From: Bryobacterales bacterium
GTDB taxonomy: Bacteria > Acidobacteriota > Terriglobia > Bryobacterales > Bryobacteraceae
DNA: 33,276 nt
Reading direction: 5' to 3'
Assembly: GCA_003136575.1 (NCBI GenBank)
Contig: PLEX01000029.1
Coordinates: 1 to 33,276, forward strand
The notes under the pieces are model-generated. The model ran no database searches and was not told where the DNA came from. It saw nothing but the letters and a program-made list of their open reading frames with translations. Positions 18,022-26,652 of the stretch are shown here, in pieces (position 1 is the stretch's first letter; each line of letters opens with the position of its first letter). The translations under genes were made by a program, and so were the position numbers.

Positions 18022-18057
18022 ACATCCCCGCCCAACTGACCGCGAGTGCGGGGATGT
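18022..18057. terminator. Hairpin after the GDYXXLXY gene, possible terminator
   Basis: Arms at 18022-18031 (ACATCCCCGC) and 18048-18057 pair perfectly over 10 bp with a 16-base loop, 55 bases past the stop at 17966. There is no T-run, so a rho-independent role is doubtful. Confidence 0.3.
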
Positions 18058-18255
18058 CGCAGGAGCCTTACAGCGCACGGGCCGCGACGCGCGGCGGCGT
18101 TGAGTTCGCAAACATCTGTTCAGCCGGCGGCGCGGCCAGTCCGTGCGTTGTTTCCGGAGAGCGCCATGTCCTGCAAACTGCGCGCCTTGCATGCCGGGGA
18201 GATTGAGCGGTCTCGCACTCGCAACATCGTTCCCGAACCAACAGACCTGAAAGCG

Positions 18256-18336
18256 CAGGAGCCGCCTGACGCGGCGCCAGACGCCGGAGGAACCGCCCGT
18301 TCAGCCGGGTTCGGCGGCGTAACTTGCGCGTGTTCG
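18256..18336. repeat. Dispersed intergenic repeat, copy B
   Basis: Gap-free match to 8843-8923 (59 of 81 identical by hand count). Flanking sequence on the left, from about 18120, may belong to a longer unit absent from copy A. It sits 30 bases downstream of the stop codon of the minus-strand barrel gene. Confidence 0.6.
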
Positions 18337-18365
18337 TAGGGGCGTAACCGGGCGTCCACGCCCGC

Positions 18366-19460
18366 TCAGCGCCACGCGAGGCTGACGGGATGGACCGTCG
18401 TCACAAACTGAGCCACAACGCTTCCGTTCATCAGACCCGAGGCGGCGTTGTGCTGAAGCTCGTAGCCGAACTTGATCAGTTCATGAACGCCGGGACGATA
18501 GCCCGCAGCCACTTCGAAGATGTCCTGACGACTCCCGTTGGTAGACAGGTATCCCTCCCGCACCGCCGCGTACCAGCGGGGACTCAGCACGCGCTTCGCT
18601 TCGCCATACGCTCCCTCGCGCCGAATAAACGGAATCGCGCGGTAGGGCAGCATCATCCAGTCCCACTCGCCCTCGACATTCCAGTGGCCGCGGGCAAATC
18701 CGACCTCCGCGCCGGCGGTGCTGCCCGGCAGAGTGTTGGGGTTCGACTCACCCGGAAAGAAGTACGGCCACTCTCTGCTCAGATATGGCCCGCGCGATCC
18801 GGAAATGCCCACGCGCAGCCCCTGCAGAATCGTGTAACCGGCGCCTCCCGCCCAGTTTCCGTACTGGTCTTTCTGCAACGGGCTGCGCGGGTCCATCAGG
18901 GACGAATTCACAAACTGGGCGCGGGCGTCCCACTTCCCCAGCGTGACGTCGGTCTGCACGCCCGCGAGGCCCATGGTGGATATCTGGCCGTAATAACCGT
19001 AGAGAATCGGCACATCGACCAGCGGACTCTCCGCGTCGTCATACCGGAGATTGAAGGAGCCTACGGCCGACGAGATCTGTCCGGCCCGGATATTGATCGA
19101 CCCCGATTTCCAGAACCGCGAGTAACCGATATTGGCCCGCAGTACTCTGGGGGTCACCGCGTGTCCCGGCGTCGTAAAATCCTCGCTGAAATAAGGATTG
19201 GACATAAACTGCACCGCGCTTGCGATGGTCCAGTGTTCGCTCAGCTTCAGCGTGGGATAGACGACGGCGCGAAACGCCGTGTCGAGCGGTGTCCCGTTTC
19301 TCGGGCCATCCGTCAGTTCGTTCGCGTAAATCGCTTCGCCACTCACGGTCGCGCGGATATCGAGCCCCGCAGTCGCCTCTTGCGCGGCCAGGGGTGCCGC
19401 GGGTGCCAGCACCAGCGGCAAGACCAAGGCAAACAGGCAGGTATTATAGGGTGTTTTCAT
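18366..19460 (-). CDS. Beta-barrel-like outer membrane protein (364 aa)
   Basis: A signal peptide (about residues 1-27, ending PLAAQ) is followed by alternating hydrophobic/polar strands rich in Tyr, Trp and Gly (for example RVLRANIGYSRFWKSGSINI and AGAEVGFARGHWNVEGEWDW). The protein ends HPVSLAWR, a plausible C-terminal barrel strand, although the last residue is Arg rather than Phe. This looks like a porin-type outer membrane barrel of about 16 strands; I do not recognise a named family. The start ATG at 19460 overlaps the stop of the HD-GYP gene (ATGA), so an upstream open extension to 19568 is rejected. It is the third gene of the cupredoxin operon. Confidence 0.82.
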   Translation of the reverse strand: MKTPYNTCLFALVLPLVLAPAAPLAAQEATAGLDIRATVSGEAIYANELTDGPRNGTPLDTAFRAVVYPTLKLSEHWTIASAVQFMSNPYFSEDFTTPGHAVTPRVLRANIGYSRFWKSGSINIRAGQISSAVGSFNLRYDDAESPLVDVPILYGYYGQISTMGLAGVQTDVTLGKWDARAQFVNSSLMDPRSPLQKDQYGNWAGGAGYTILQGLRVGISGSRGPYLSREWPYFFPGESNPNTLPGSTAGAEVGFARGHWNVEGEWDWMMLPYRAIPFIRREGAYGEAKRVLSPRWYAAVREGYLSTNGSRQDIFEVAAGYRPGVHELIKFGYELQHNAASGLMNGSVVAQFVTTVHPVSLAWR

Positions 19461-21109
19461 GCAGCCTCCATTGTTTTCATTTCGGTAATGTCGGCTTCTT
19501 TCCGGCAATCGCCGGACATGCCTGCGAATACTCTGACTATTTCCGGATCGAACTGTGTGCCTGCGCACGTGCGCAGAATTCCGACGGCATCCTCCGGCGG
19601 CATTCCGCGCCGGTAAGGCCGGTCCGACGTCATTGCGTCGTAGGCGTCGGTTACATGGATGATGCGCGCGTCGATGGGCGTTGTCTTGCCCGACTGGCCG
19701 TGCGGATACCCGGTCCCGTCCCAGTTTTCGTGGTGCAGTTCCACCGCGGGAAGATATGGGCCGAAGCCTTCCACGCCTTCGAGAATGCGCCGCCCGATCT
19801 CCGGGTGTTTCCGTATGATGGCGAACTCGGCCAGAGAGAGCTTGCCTGGATTTTGCAGCACGCTGTCCGCTATGCCAATCTTGCCGATATCGTGCAGCAG
19901 CGCTCCGATCCGCACGCGCTCCACGATTTCATGCGGCAGGCCCATCTCCCGCGCGAGAGCACGCGAGAACTCGCTCACGCGGTGGCTGTGCCCGGCGGTA
20001 TAGCGATCCCGTGCATCGAGCGCGCTGGCCAGCGACTCCACAAACTCAACATAGGCATGATTCAGATTCTCGCGGCCCTCACGGATAGACGCGGCCGCCC
20101 GGTTGAAGCTTTCCGTAAGCCCCTGTATTTCGCGAACCGGCGAGAGACTCACGCTGAACTGAACGAGATCGCCCGTCATCCCGGCCTGCTTCAGATGTTC
20201 CACGACCTGCGCGATGGGCCGGACGATCGTTCCCGCCGAGGCCATACTGAACACGAGAGCGGCCAGCATCGCTCCAAAAGCAACGCTCGCGAATACGCGC
20301 GTGAGCACGCGCCTCACCGGCGCCACTGCGGAATCCAGGTTCTGAAGGCTGCGCAGTTCGTATCCGCCGCCGAGCGAAGCGTTCCGAATGGGCAGCGAGA
20401 GGTAGTTTGCGCCCCGAATACGAACCTCGCACTCGGCCGCCGGAGAACAATTGCCCAGCACCGACTCCACCTCGCGAAATCCGGCGCCGCCGAGGCTGGA
20501 TTCCAGAACCCGGCCATCGCGAAGGAGCACCGTGGGCGTTACGAACTCCGAAAGGCTGAAAACCGCTCCTACCGACAACAGGGCCATATCCTCGCCCGCC
20601 TGATCGACCGGCACCGAAGCGATCTGGTAGGCTACTCCGTTCAGGAGAGATAGCCCGCCAGGGAGCACGCCGGCGCGCTCCGTGCTCCTGGTGCTCAATG
20701 GCTCAACACGCCCGCTGACCCGGATCACGCCCGCGAGCGGCTTGCCCGGCGCGCCGCCGGGGGGAGGCAAGCCCGAGACCATAAGCAAATCGAATCCCAT
20801 ACGCTCACACAGATCCCGCAACTGATCTTCGACGGTCTGGCGCGCTTCCACGTTTGCCGGGTACTCCAACAGCAGCTGAACTCCCGCCTTCAGCGCGGCG
20901 TTCTCTCCGGCGACCTTCAGGAATCGGCTGCTCTGCAGGCCGCTCCTCGACCGCAACCGCGCTACGGCTTCATGGTTTTCCCGCAAGGACGTCCGCAGTC
21001 CGTCGCGAACCGTCGATTGCACGAGCCTTTGAATCGTCCAGAAGCTGCCTGCCAGCAACAGCGCGAACGGGACAAAGCAGTACAGAAACGCACGTGTGCG
21101 GAAACGCAT
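19457..21109 (-). CDS. Membrane-bound HD-GYP c-di-GMP phosphodiesterase with periplasmic sensor (550 aa)
   Basis: The first membrane helix is at about residues 7-27, followed by a 240-residue periplasmic sensor (Cache/CHASE-like by layout). A second helix (about 272-296), a HAMP-type linker containing RPIAQVVEHLKQ, and a C-terminal HD-GYP domain (about 360-530) complete it. All catalytic motifs are intact: GHSHRVSEFS, LLHDIGKIGI (HD near 406), KHPEIG, HHENWDGTGYP (HHE plus GYP near 460) and DAYDAMTSDRPYR. It should hydrolyse cyclic di-GMP in response to a periplasmic cue. The start lies 4 bases after the cupredoxin stop and the stop overlaps the barrel gene. The cupredoxin or its copper state is a possible cue, by inference. 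Confidence 0.93.
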   Translation of the reverse strand: MRFRTRAFLYCFVPFALLLAGSFWTIQRLVQSTVRDGLRTSLRENHEAVARLRSRSGLQSSRFLKVAGENAALKAGVQLLLEYPANVEARQTVEDQLRDLCERMGFDLLMVSGLPPPGGAPGKPLAGVIRVSGRVEPLSTRSTERAGVLPGGLSLLNGVAYQIASVPVDQAGEDMALLSVGAVFSLSEFVTPTVLLRDGRVLESSLGGAGFREVESVLGNCSPAAECEVRIRGANYLSLPIRNASLGGGYELRSLQNLDSAVAPVRRVLTRVFASVAFGAMLAALVFSMASAGTIVRPIAQVVEHLKQAGMTGDLVQFSVSLSPVREIQGLTESFNRAAASIREGRENLNHAYVEFVESLASALDARDRYTAGHSHRVSEFSRALAREMGLPHEIVERVRIGALLHDIGKIGIADSVLQNPGKLSLAEFAIIRKHPEIGRRILEGVEGFGPYLPAVELHHENWDGTGYPHGQSGKTTPIDARIIHVTDAYDAMTSDRPYRRGMPPEDAVGILRTCAGTQFDPEIVRVFAGMSGDCRKEADITEMKTMEAA

Positions 21110-21113
21110 AGTT

Positions 21114-21866
21114 CTACCGCAAAGTCATCTTCATATTCGACATATCGGCGCCCGTGTCCGCCTTGTCAATCGGGACGAGAAAATCGACCGTGGAATCATG
21201 GCCTTCGCCGACTTGTACCGTTTTTCGGATTATTCCTGTCGCCTTGTGCCAGGCCACGACGGTGTAAGTCCCAGGGGGCAGATCGTGCAGTATGAACCGT
21301 CCGTCCCGCTCCGCCCTGGCGTACCACTGATTGGGCGCGACCACGATTACTCCCGCCATGTTCGGATGCAGCCGGCAGTTCACGTAAACGATGCCGGGAG
21401 CCGGAAACGAGACGGTCCGCGAGTCGCCCTTCGGGTAGTTGCCCAGATCGAAACTCCGCGGTTTCGAAAACGAAAATACGTTGTGAAAGATCGGATCCAT
21501 GTTCGGGAAATCCACCGATGAACCGACCGGAACTACCACTATTTCCGGGTCGAACCTGCGATTCGTCTGCTGCATGGACTTCCGCACCGGCGCGGGGATG
21601 GCCGGGGCACTTGCGTCCTGCGGGCGTCCCGTACCTTCCACATAGACAACGACGCGTTCTCTTTCGGCGGCGATAGGATCGGTCTCGACGTCTTTGGCCA
21701 AATCCACGCCGGGTCCGCGCGAGTACATGGATGCCGACGCCGTCACGCTGGGCCGCGTGAGCCGTTGTTTCACCGTGACCGTTCCCGCAATGTCGGCCGC
21801 GAAAGCGGCGGAAATCGCCAGCGACACAGAGGTTGCGGCGAACGCGCGCGCCACAAACCGGTTCAA
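21114..21866 (-). CDS. Secreted cupredoxin with regulatory-like C-terminal domain (250 aa)
   Basis: Signal peptide residues are about 1-23. The central domain carries a plausible type-1 copper site: His128 in PIFHNVFSF, Cys164, His167 and Met170 in NCRLHPNMAG. PVGSSVDFPNMD is the strand before the first ligand. The C-terminal segment (about 186-230: DGRFILHDLPPGTYTVVAWH) is carboxypeptidase-regulatory-like. The pattern matches the plastocyanin-like group often annotated 'methylamine utilization protein'. The start is a TTG at 21866 with GGGGG five bases upstream; no in-frame ATG exists between it and the upstream stop. It heads an operon with the HD-GYP and barrel genes. Confidence 0.88.
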   Translation of the reverse strand: MNRFVARAFAATSVSLAISAAFAADIAGTVTVKQRLTRPSVTASASMYSRGPGVDLAKDVETDPIAAERERVVVYVEGTGRPQDASAPAIPAPVRKSMQQTNRRFDPEIVVVPVGSSVDFPNMDPIFHNVFSFSKPRSFDLGNYPKGDSRTVSFPAPGIVYVNCRLHPNMAGVIVVAPNQWYARAERDGRFILHDLPPGTYTVVAWHKATGIIRKTVQVGEGHDSTVDFLVPIDKADTGADMSNMKMTLR

Positions 21867-22327
21867 GATCGCCCCCGGGGGAGCGGAAGGCCACTGGTCT
21901 TCATGACCCTCTTATCGGCCGTCGCGAGAAGGTTTATATCGGTTGGATCGGGGGTGGTCGTTTCGCCAACATGGATGCTCCAGCGTGGATGCAATTGCCG
22001 TTGCCGCGCCCGCGTAGCCAAAGCCCCGAACCCGAATTCGCCCCTTATATTGATCAAACTGGCGGGGGATCTGTCGATGACTCCACCCAGCCTCAAAAGC
22101 ACGGGCCGCGACCCGCGGCGCCAATCGATCGGGGAACTTCGGTAGGGACATCGTCCGCAGCGCCTTCGACTTTCCTCGAAACCGCAGCGCGGGCGGCCGT
22201 CGCAGTCCCCGAGGCCGTCGCCCATGACGTCCGACCCGCGACCTGAGGAATCCCGGTCTTGCGCAATCGCATGCTTCGAGCGCCGGATTCGATTTTGCGT
22301 GCTTCGAATTTGCCAGGCCTGGCGGGT
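21867..22327. other. 461-bp region upstream of the cupredoxin operon
   Basis: Minus-strand ORFs cross this gap, but they are Arg-rich, lack starts with ribosome-binding sites and resemble nothing I know. I regard it as non-coding. It must carry the cupredoxin operon promoter and the end of the protease transcript. An AT-richer patch at 22045-22060 is the best promoter location, but no clean -35/-10 pair is visible, and no terminator hairpin was found after 22328. Confidence 0.45.
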
Positions 22328-25300
22328 TTACCTGCGCCGTGTGATAATTCTCGGGATTGTCGCTTTAATCGCGAACGACTGCGTGACCGGCGTCGCGGCC
22401 GAGTAATCCGCATTTCCAGGCTGGCTCGCCGTGATGGAACAAGTCCCGGCCCCGATGATGGTAACGGTTGCATCGGATATTGCGCAGGCTGCGGAGTCAT
22501 TCGAAACGAAGGCAACGGGCAAACCGGACGACGAAGTAGCCGTAATCGTGAATGGAGGCACCCCAACTGTGGTGTCGCTTAATAACGGGAAAGTAATCGT
22601 CTGCGGCATCGGTGTTGCCGGCGTGACGGTGAAGGTGCCGATTGATGCGAGCGAAGCGCCGTTCGAATACCCGGAACCAGGCCCGAAAACATAGATATCT
22701 TTCTGGCCGATGAACGATGGGTCGAACGCAAACGCCAATCGCAGGGTGAGGGTCGTGCCCCAAAGTACAGCCGAAGAGTTTGTCGTATCGAGAGCGCATT
22801 GCGAATTCCGCAGCGGCGGTCCCGTGCCGAGATTGCCATCGATCTCGTTTATGGAAACATCCCCGAACAAAGCGACCTGGGTGGATGTCGGATCGAACAT
22901 GGCGATCCCGCAGGCGTTGTCAAAAAACTGCATAGTCCCGAACGCCGTGGATGTGGTCAAAACCAGATTGATCGAGTCTCCGGCGTAGAGGCCATCCAAA
23001 ACGAAGGTAAATACCTGGCTGTTGCCGCTGCCCGCGCCCGGCGTTACCGAAACCGGAGTGAACGCAAAGGCTCCCTGCCACGTTCCGGCCTGCGTCCACC
23101 CAACCGCGCTGGCGGCGCTTTGCTCCTGCATGAAGACCGCCATCTTGCCACCGGAAAAACCGGGGCCTCCCGCAAACAGATTCGTGAAAGCGACGTTCAG
23201 GCTCAGGGTGGCGCCGGCGCCGGAACCCGTGACTACAGCGCTTGCCGGAGACAGCACACACTGGGTATTTGCCAGAGTGCCGTCGCCGCCTGGGGCCACC
23301 GGGCCAAGCCACGATTGATCTGCATCGTCGCGGAGAGAAATCCGATTGCCTATGGCGTCCCAGTGGATATAGCAGGCACCGCTCGTGACCTGCCGTGCGT
23401 TGATGAGGATTTCGCCGTACGCAATGTTCGTCGACGATACCGGATCGTTGAACACGAAAGTGAAAGTCTGGCTCGCTCCCTGGCCAGTCGACGGCGAAAC
23501 GGAGACGGAACCGCTCTGCGGCTGCGCGGCCTGGGTGATATTGAGCGTCTGGTGAGAGATGCTGACGATGGCCGACCGCGCGGCAGTCGTCGCATTTGCG
23601 GCCACAGAATAAGTGACGGTGCCTGGACCGGTGCCGGAAGCCGCTCCCGTGAAGGCGATCCATTCGGCCGTCGCCGCCGCGTTCCACGAACAGCCCGGAG
23701 CCGCGGACACGTTGATCTGGCCGGTAGCAGCGCCTGGCGCATACGATTGCGATCCCGGGGAAATGGCAGCGCAGCCGTTATCGTAGGAAACGGTAATCGC
23801 CATTCCGGACGGCGTCGCGATGCCGGTGGTGAGCGAAAGGTTCGAGTACGGATCGGCCCATGTGACGCCCGCCAGCATCGGCGCCAGATTGAAATCGTTG
23901 GGGAGACGAACCGGCTGAAAATCGAGCAGTTCGGTGTGCCCTCCCCACGATTGGTTGGGGTCTTCGAGATTGATCAAAGCGCCGTTGAAATTGCGGGGTT
24001 CCCCGTTGATCAGCACTGTCGGTTCGTACGGCCCGACCGGCTGCCGGTATTCGATCCAGAGCCATTGGCCGTTCGGAGCACTGCTGGCACCCGTTCCGCG
24101 CTGCACACGCAAGGCGTGGAGTGAGCCGGATTGGTCCGAGAGAGGAGCGAGCGTCCAGGTCCCGCCGGATTGAACCTGCAGCCAGCCCGTTCCCCGGTTC
24201 AGCCAACCCAGCATGTTCTTGTGCGGCGCGTCGAAATCGCCCGGATCCGTTCCCATAAATGTGAAATTATTGCCATATTCCGAGGGGACTCCATCTGTTC
24301 CGGGCGGACCGGCGGGAACCGTGTCGTAGTCGAGAGAGCTGGAGTGCTGGAGACCGAAGTTGTGGCCGCCTTCGTGGACAGCTGTTGCGAGCAGACCCCC
24401 AAGGTCGCCGAAAATATTCGGCCCCAGGCTTACGGCCACTATCCACGAAACGGAGGCCGTGAAGTTGCCCTTGCCGGGCGAAACCTGAGTGGTGCATCCC
24501 ACCTGCGCAAGACCTAGCCATCCGCAATATGGGCTCAGGGTGACTGGCAAAATCAGAGCTATACGCTGATAAGCCGTAAAATCCACCATCGAGTCGGCGG
24601 CGGCGATGGCGGATTGCAGAATCGCGCCTGTCTGGCTGCAGGTGTAGTCGGCGTCGAGCGTAAACGGGCCAAACACGTCGCCCGAGGGAATGACGCTGCC
24701 ATAGGAACCCTGACGCCAGTAGTCCGAAACCGAAGGCGCGGGACCGAAGAAAACGCTCTTGACGTATGATTGCGTGTAGCCTTCGGTGACGGGCGTGGAC
24801 GGATACGAGAGCAAAAGCACCGCAGTCTTCAGATCGCCGGTGGTCGGGCAGGAGTTGCCGGGAGATGTATCGCCCGAATCCGCGGCAATTCGATCGCCGA
24901 GCCGTATTCCGCGCACCGTGACGGATGGGGAGCAAACTGAGGCTTGGGGCGAATCCCAGAACAGCTTCACATCGCGCTGCCCGACGCGGATGGTGCGCAG
25001 TGTCTTGCTGCGATGGTGTTGAAAATCGTCGGCGACTGTGGTCTCGAGCGGGCCTGTCCACTCGCCCCTTACTTCCAGCAGCTCCCCAGGATCCGGAACG
25101 TGGCTGGCCAGATCCCGGCGCAGATCGTCCGGAAGTGCCGATTCGACTGCCGCGCGGGGATTTGTTTCCATCAAATCGGCGAGGATCGCAGCGCGTTGTT
25201 GCAGCAGGCCTGTCAGTATGACGTCGCCGGTATCCGCGCCGGCCTCGCCATGGCCCGAGACGGCCACATCGTGCCGGTCGGCAATTTGCTGGTTGATAGC

Positions 25301-25417
25301 GAGGATTCGTACCTCGCTCAGCGGTGTGACCGGGGCGGTCTGCGACAAGCCCGGCAAACCGCTGGCTACCAGAACGGCGACTGTACGCGCGATGCGCCGA
25401 CCGACAGGAAACTCCAT
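22328..25417 (-). CDS. Large secreted metzincin-type metalloprotease with BACON domain (1029 aa)
   Basis: A signal peptide (about residues 1-26) is followed by a propeptide-like region and the protease domain (about 190-480). The zinc-binding motif is HEGGHNFGLQH (about 347-357), the HExxHxxGxxH pattern of metzincins, and YGNNFTFMG (about 380-390) supplies the Met-turn. It resembles the gametolysin/peptidase M11 group. A BACON-type domain follows (about 550-632, with GQINVSAAPGCSWNA and EWIAF). Two similar beta domains and a C-terminal Ig-like/MBG-type repeat complete the protein, which ends in a basic tail, IITRRR. GGAGG sits six bases before the ATG. It is divergent from thrB. Confidence 0.9.
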   Translation of the reverse strand: MEFPVGRRIARTVAVLVASGLPGLSQTAPVTPLSEVRILAINQQIADRHDVAVSGHGEAGADTGDVILTGLLQQRAAILADLMETNPRAAVESALPDDLRRDLASHVPDPGELLEVRGEWTGPLETTVADDFQHHRSKTLRTIRVGQRDVKLFWDSPQASVCSPSVTVRGIRLGDRIAADSGDTSPGNSCPTTGDLKTAVLLLSYPSTPVTEGYTQSYVKSVFFGPAPSVSDYWRQGSYGSVIPSGDVFGPFTLDADYTCSQTGAILQSAIAAADSMVDFTAYQRIALILPVTLSPYCGWLGLAQVGCTTQVSPGKGNFTASVSWIVAVSLGPNIFGDLGGLLATAVHEGGHNFGLQHSSSLDYDTVPAGPPGTDGVPSEYGNNFTFMGTDPGDFDAPHKNMLGWLNRGTGWLQVQSGGTWTLAPLSDQSGSLHALRVQRGTGASSAPNGQWLWIEYRQPVGPYEPTVLINGEPRNFNGALINLEDPNQSWGGHTELLDFQPVRLPNDFNLAPMLAGVTWADPYSNLSLTTGIATPSGMAITVSYDNGCAAISPGSQSYAPGAATGQINVSAAPGCSWNAAATAEWIAFTGAASGTGPGTVTYSVAANATTAARSAIVSISHQTLNITQAAQPQSGSVSVSPSTGQGASQTFTFVFNDPVSSTNIAYGEILINARQVTSGACYIHWDAIGNRISLRDDADQSWLGPVAPGGDGTLANTQCVLSPASAVVTGSGAGATLSLNVAFTNLFAGGPGFSGGKMAVFMQEQSAASAVGWTQAGTWQGAFAFTPVSVTPGAGSGNSQVFTFVLDGLYAGDSINLVLTTSTAFGTMQFFDNACGIAMFDPTSTQVALFGDVSINEIDGNLGTGPPLRNSQCALDTTNSSAVLWGTTLTLRLAFAFDPSFIGQKDIYVFGPGSGYSNGASLASIGTFTVTPATPMPQTITFPLLSDTTVGVPPFTITATSSSGLPVAFVSNDSAACAISDATVTIIGAGTCSITASQPGNADYSAATPVTQSFAIKATIPRIITRRR

Positions 25418-25441
25418 GCGAATCCTCCGGTGTAGATACCC

Positions 25442-25624
25442 ATGTTGGCTGATGGTGGTGTTATCGGCCAGACCACGTACCGATTTGAACTGAATTGTCG
25501 CTCGAACGTATCCGCCGGCCTGATGCGACAGGACGCTGTAGAGTGGCGGATGGCCATTCGCGCCGAACAGGCAAGCACGCCATCAGAGCCGCTTTTTCGC
25601 TTCGCGGAAACCGAGAATGGATAA
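25442..25624 (+). CDS. Doubtful 60-aa ORF overlapping thrB start
   Basis: The frame begins at ATG 25442 and its TAA overlaps the thrB ATG by eight bases, the spacing seen in coupled genes. It lies in the divergent region that must hold the promoters of thrB and the protease. No family is recognised and no good ribosome-binding site precedes it. Confidence 0.22.
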   Translation: MLADGGVIGQTTYRFELNCRSNVSAGLMRQDAVEWRMAIRAEQASTPSEPLFRFAETENG

Positions 25625-26531
25625 TGACAGATTGACGCCCGTCACCACTCTACGTGTTCCAGGCTCCAGCGCGAATCTCGGACCCGGTTTCGATGCCCTT
25701 GGTATAGCGCTGCAGGTCTACCTCACATGCCGTTTCGCTCCGAGCCAGCGGCTTTCGATCCGTTGTTCCGGTCGGGACGCATCTTCGGTTTCCTGCGACG
25801 CCGATAATCTGATCTGGCAGACCGCTCTGACGGTCGCTGCCACGGTCAACCGGGAGTTGCCCGCCGCGGATCTGGAAATCACCAACGAAATCCCCCTCGG
25901 CAAGGGCCTGGGCTCAAGCGCCGCGGCAATCACAGCCGGTGTGGTGATGGGATCCTGCCTGCTCGGCCTCGACTGGCAGCCCGACCGGATTCTGAACGAG
26001 GCCGCGCTTCTGGAAGGGCACCCGGATAACGTTGCTGCCTGCGTGCTGGGTTCGGTCGTGGCGAGCGCCGTCGAATCAAACGGCCAGATTCGCACGATTC
26101 GCGTCGACATGCCGCCGAACTTCCGGGTTGCGGTGGTGGTTCCGAACTTTACGCTTCCTACAAAAGAGGCGCGCGCCGTTCTGCCCAACTTCTACTCGCG
26201 CGCCGACGCGATTTTCAATATTCAGCGGGCGGCGATGCTGATGGCGGCGCTGGCGACGGGTAACACTTCAGTGTTCCCGGTGGCTCTGGAAGACCGGCTG
26301 CACCAGCCATTCCGCGCGCAACTCGTTCCGGGTCTGGCGGCGATCCTGAAACTGCGGCTGCCGGGACTGCTCGGCTGCACGCTGAGCGGCGCAGGACCGG
26401 GGGTTCTCGTTTTTTATGAGCGCGGCTATGACGGCGTTTGCGAACAGATACGGCAAACGTTCGCGATCAATGGCTGCAGCACGGAAGTGTTTTCGGCGGG
26501 CGTGTCGGCGACGGGTTACGAACTCGGCTGA
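25617..26531 (+). CDS. thrB: Homoserine kinase (304 aa)
   Basis: This is a GHMP-family kinase that phosphorylates homoserine with ATP in threonine synthesis, in the cytoplasm. Motifs are in order: VPGSSANLGPGFDALG at the N-terminus, the ATP loop PLGKGLGSSAAAI (about residues 94-106), EGHPDNVAACV (about 132-142) and the C-terminal LSGAGPGVLVF (about 257-267). Length is typical. No thrC or hom gene flanks it, so it is separate from a threonine operon here. It ends at a bidirectional terminator at 26605-26635. Confidence 0.95.
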   Translation: MDNDRLTPVTTLRVPGSSANLGPGFDALGIALQVYLTCRFAPSQRLSIRCSGRDASSVSCDADNLIWQTALTVAATVNRELPAADLEITNEIPLGKGLGSSAAAITAGVVMGSCLLGLDWQPDRILNEAALLEGHPDNVAACVLGSVVASAVESNGQIRTIRVDMPPNFRVAVVVPNFTLPTKEARAVLPNFYSRADAIFNIQRAAMLMAALATGNTSVFPVALEDRLHQPFRAQLVPGLAAILKLRLPGLLGCTLSGAGPGVLVFYERGYDGVCEQIRQTFAINGCSTEVFSAGVSATGYELG

Positions 26532-26604
26532 GGGGATCGCGGCTCGCCAGCCGGCTGACCTCGCGCCGCACTGTAAAACAGGCATCGCCAGATCGTCTGG
26601 AAAA

Positions 26605-26635
26605 CAAAAAGGGGAGCACGAGGCTCCCCTTTTTG
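26605..26635. terminator. Bidirectional rho-independent terminator
   Basis: A 13-bp perfect stem (26605-26617 with 26623-26635) surrounds a 5-base loop. Five A's at the left base and five T's at the right base give a U-tract on either strand. It lies between the convergent ends of thrB and the sigma operon. Confidence 0.92.
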
Positions 26636-26652
26636 CTGATCTGACGTGTTTC

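Larger units (their letters stand above)
17967..18365. other. 399-bp convergent intergenic region
   Basis: The gap lies between a plus-strand and a minus-strand gene end. It holds a 10-bp inverted repeat at 18022-18057 and repeat copy B at 18256-18336. ORFs are open on both strands, but none has a start site or composition that I would call a gene. Confidence 0.5.

Noticed and set aside
18390..19616. 408-aa plus-strand ORF opposite the barrel gene
   Set aside because: Shadow; composition is unlike a real protein, and the opposite gene has a signal peptide and operon overlap.
19220..20653. 477-aa plus-strand ORF opposite the HD-GYP and barrel genes
   Set aside because: Arg/His-rich shadow of well-supported minus-strand genes.
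22799..24124. 441-aa plus-strand ORF opposite the metalloprotease
   Set aside because: Shadow of a gene with HExxHxxGxxH and BACON features.
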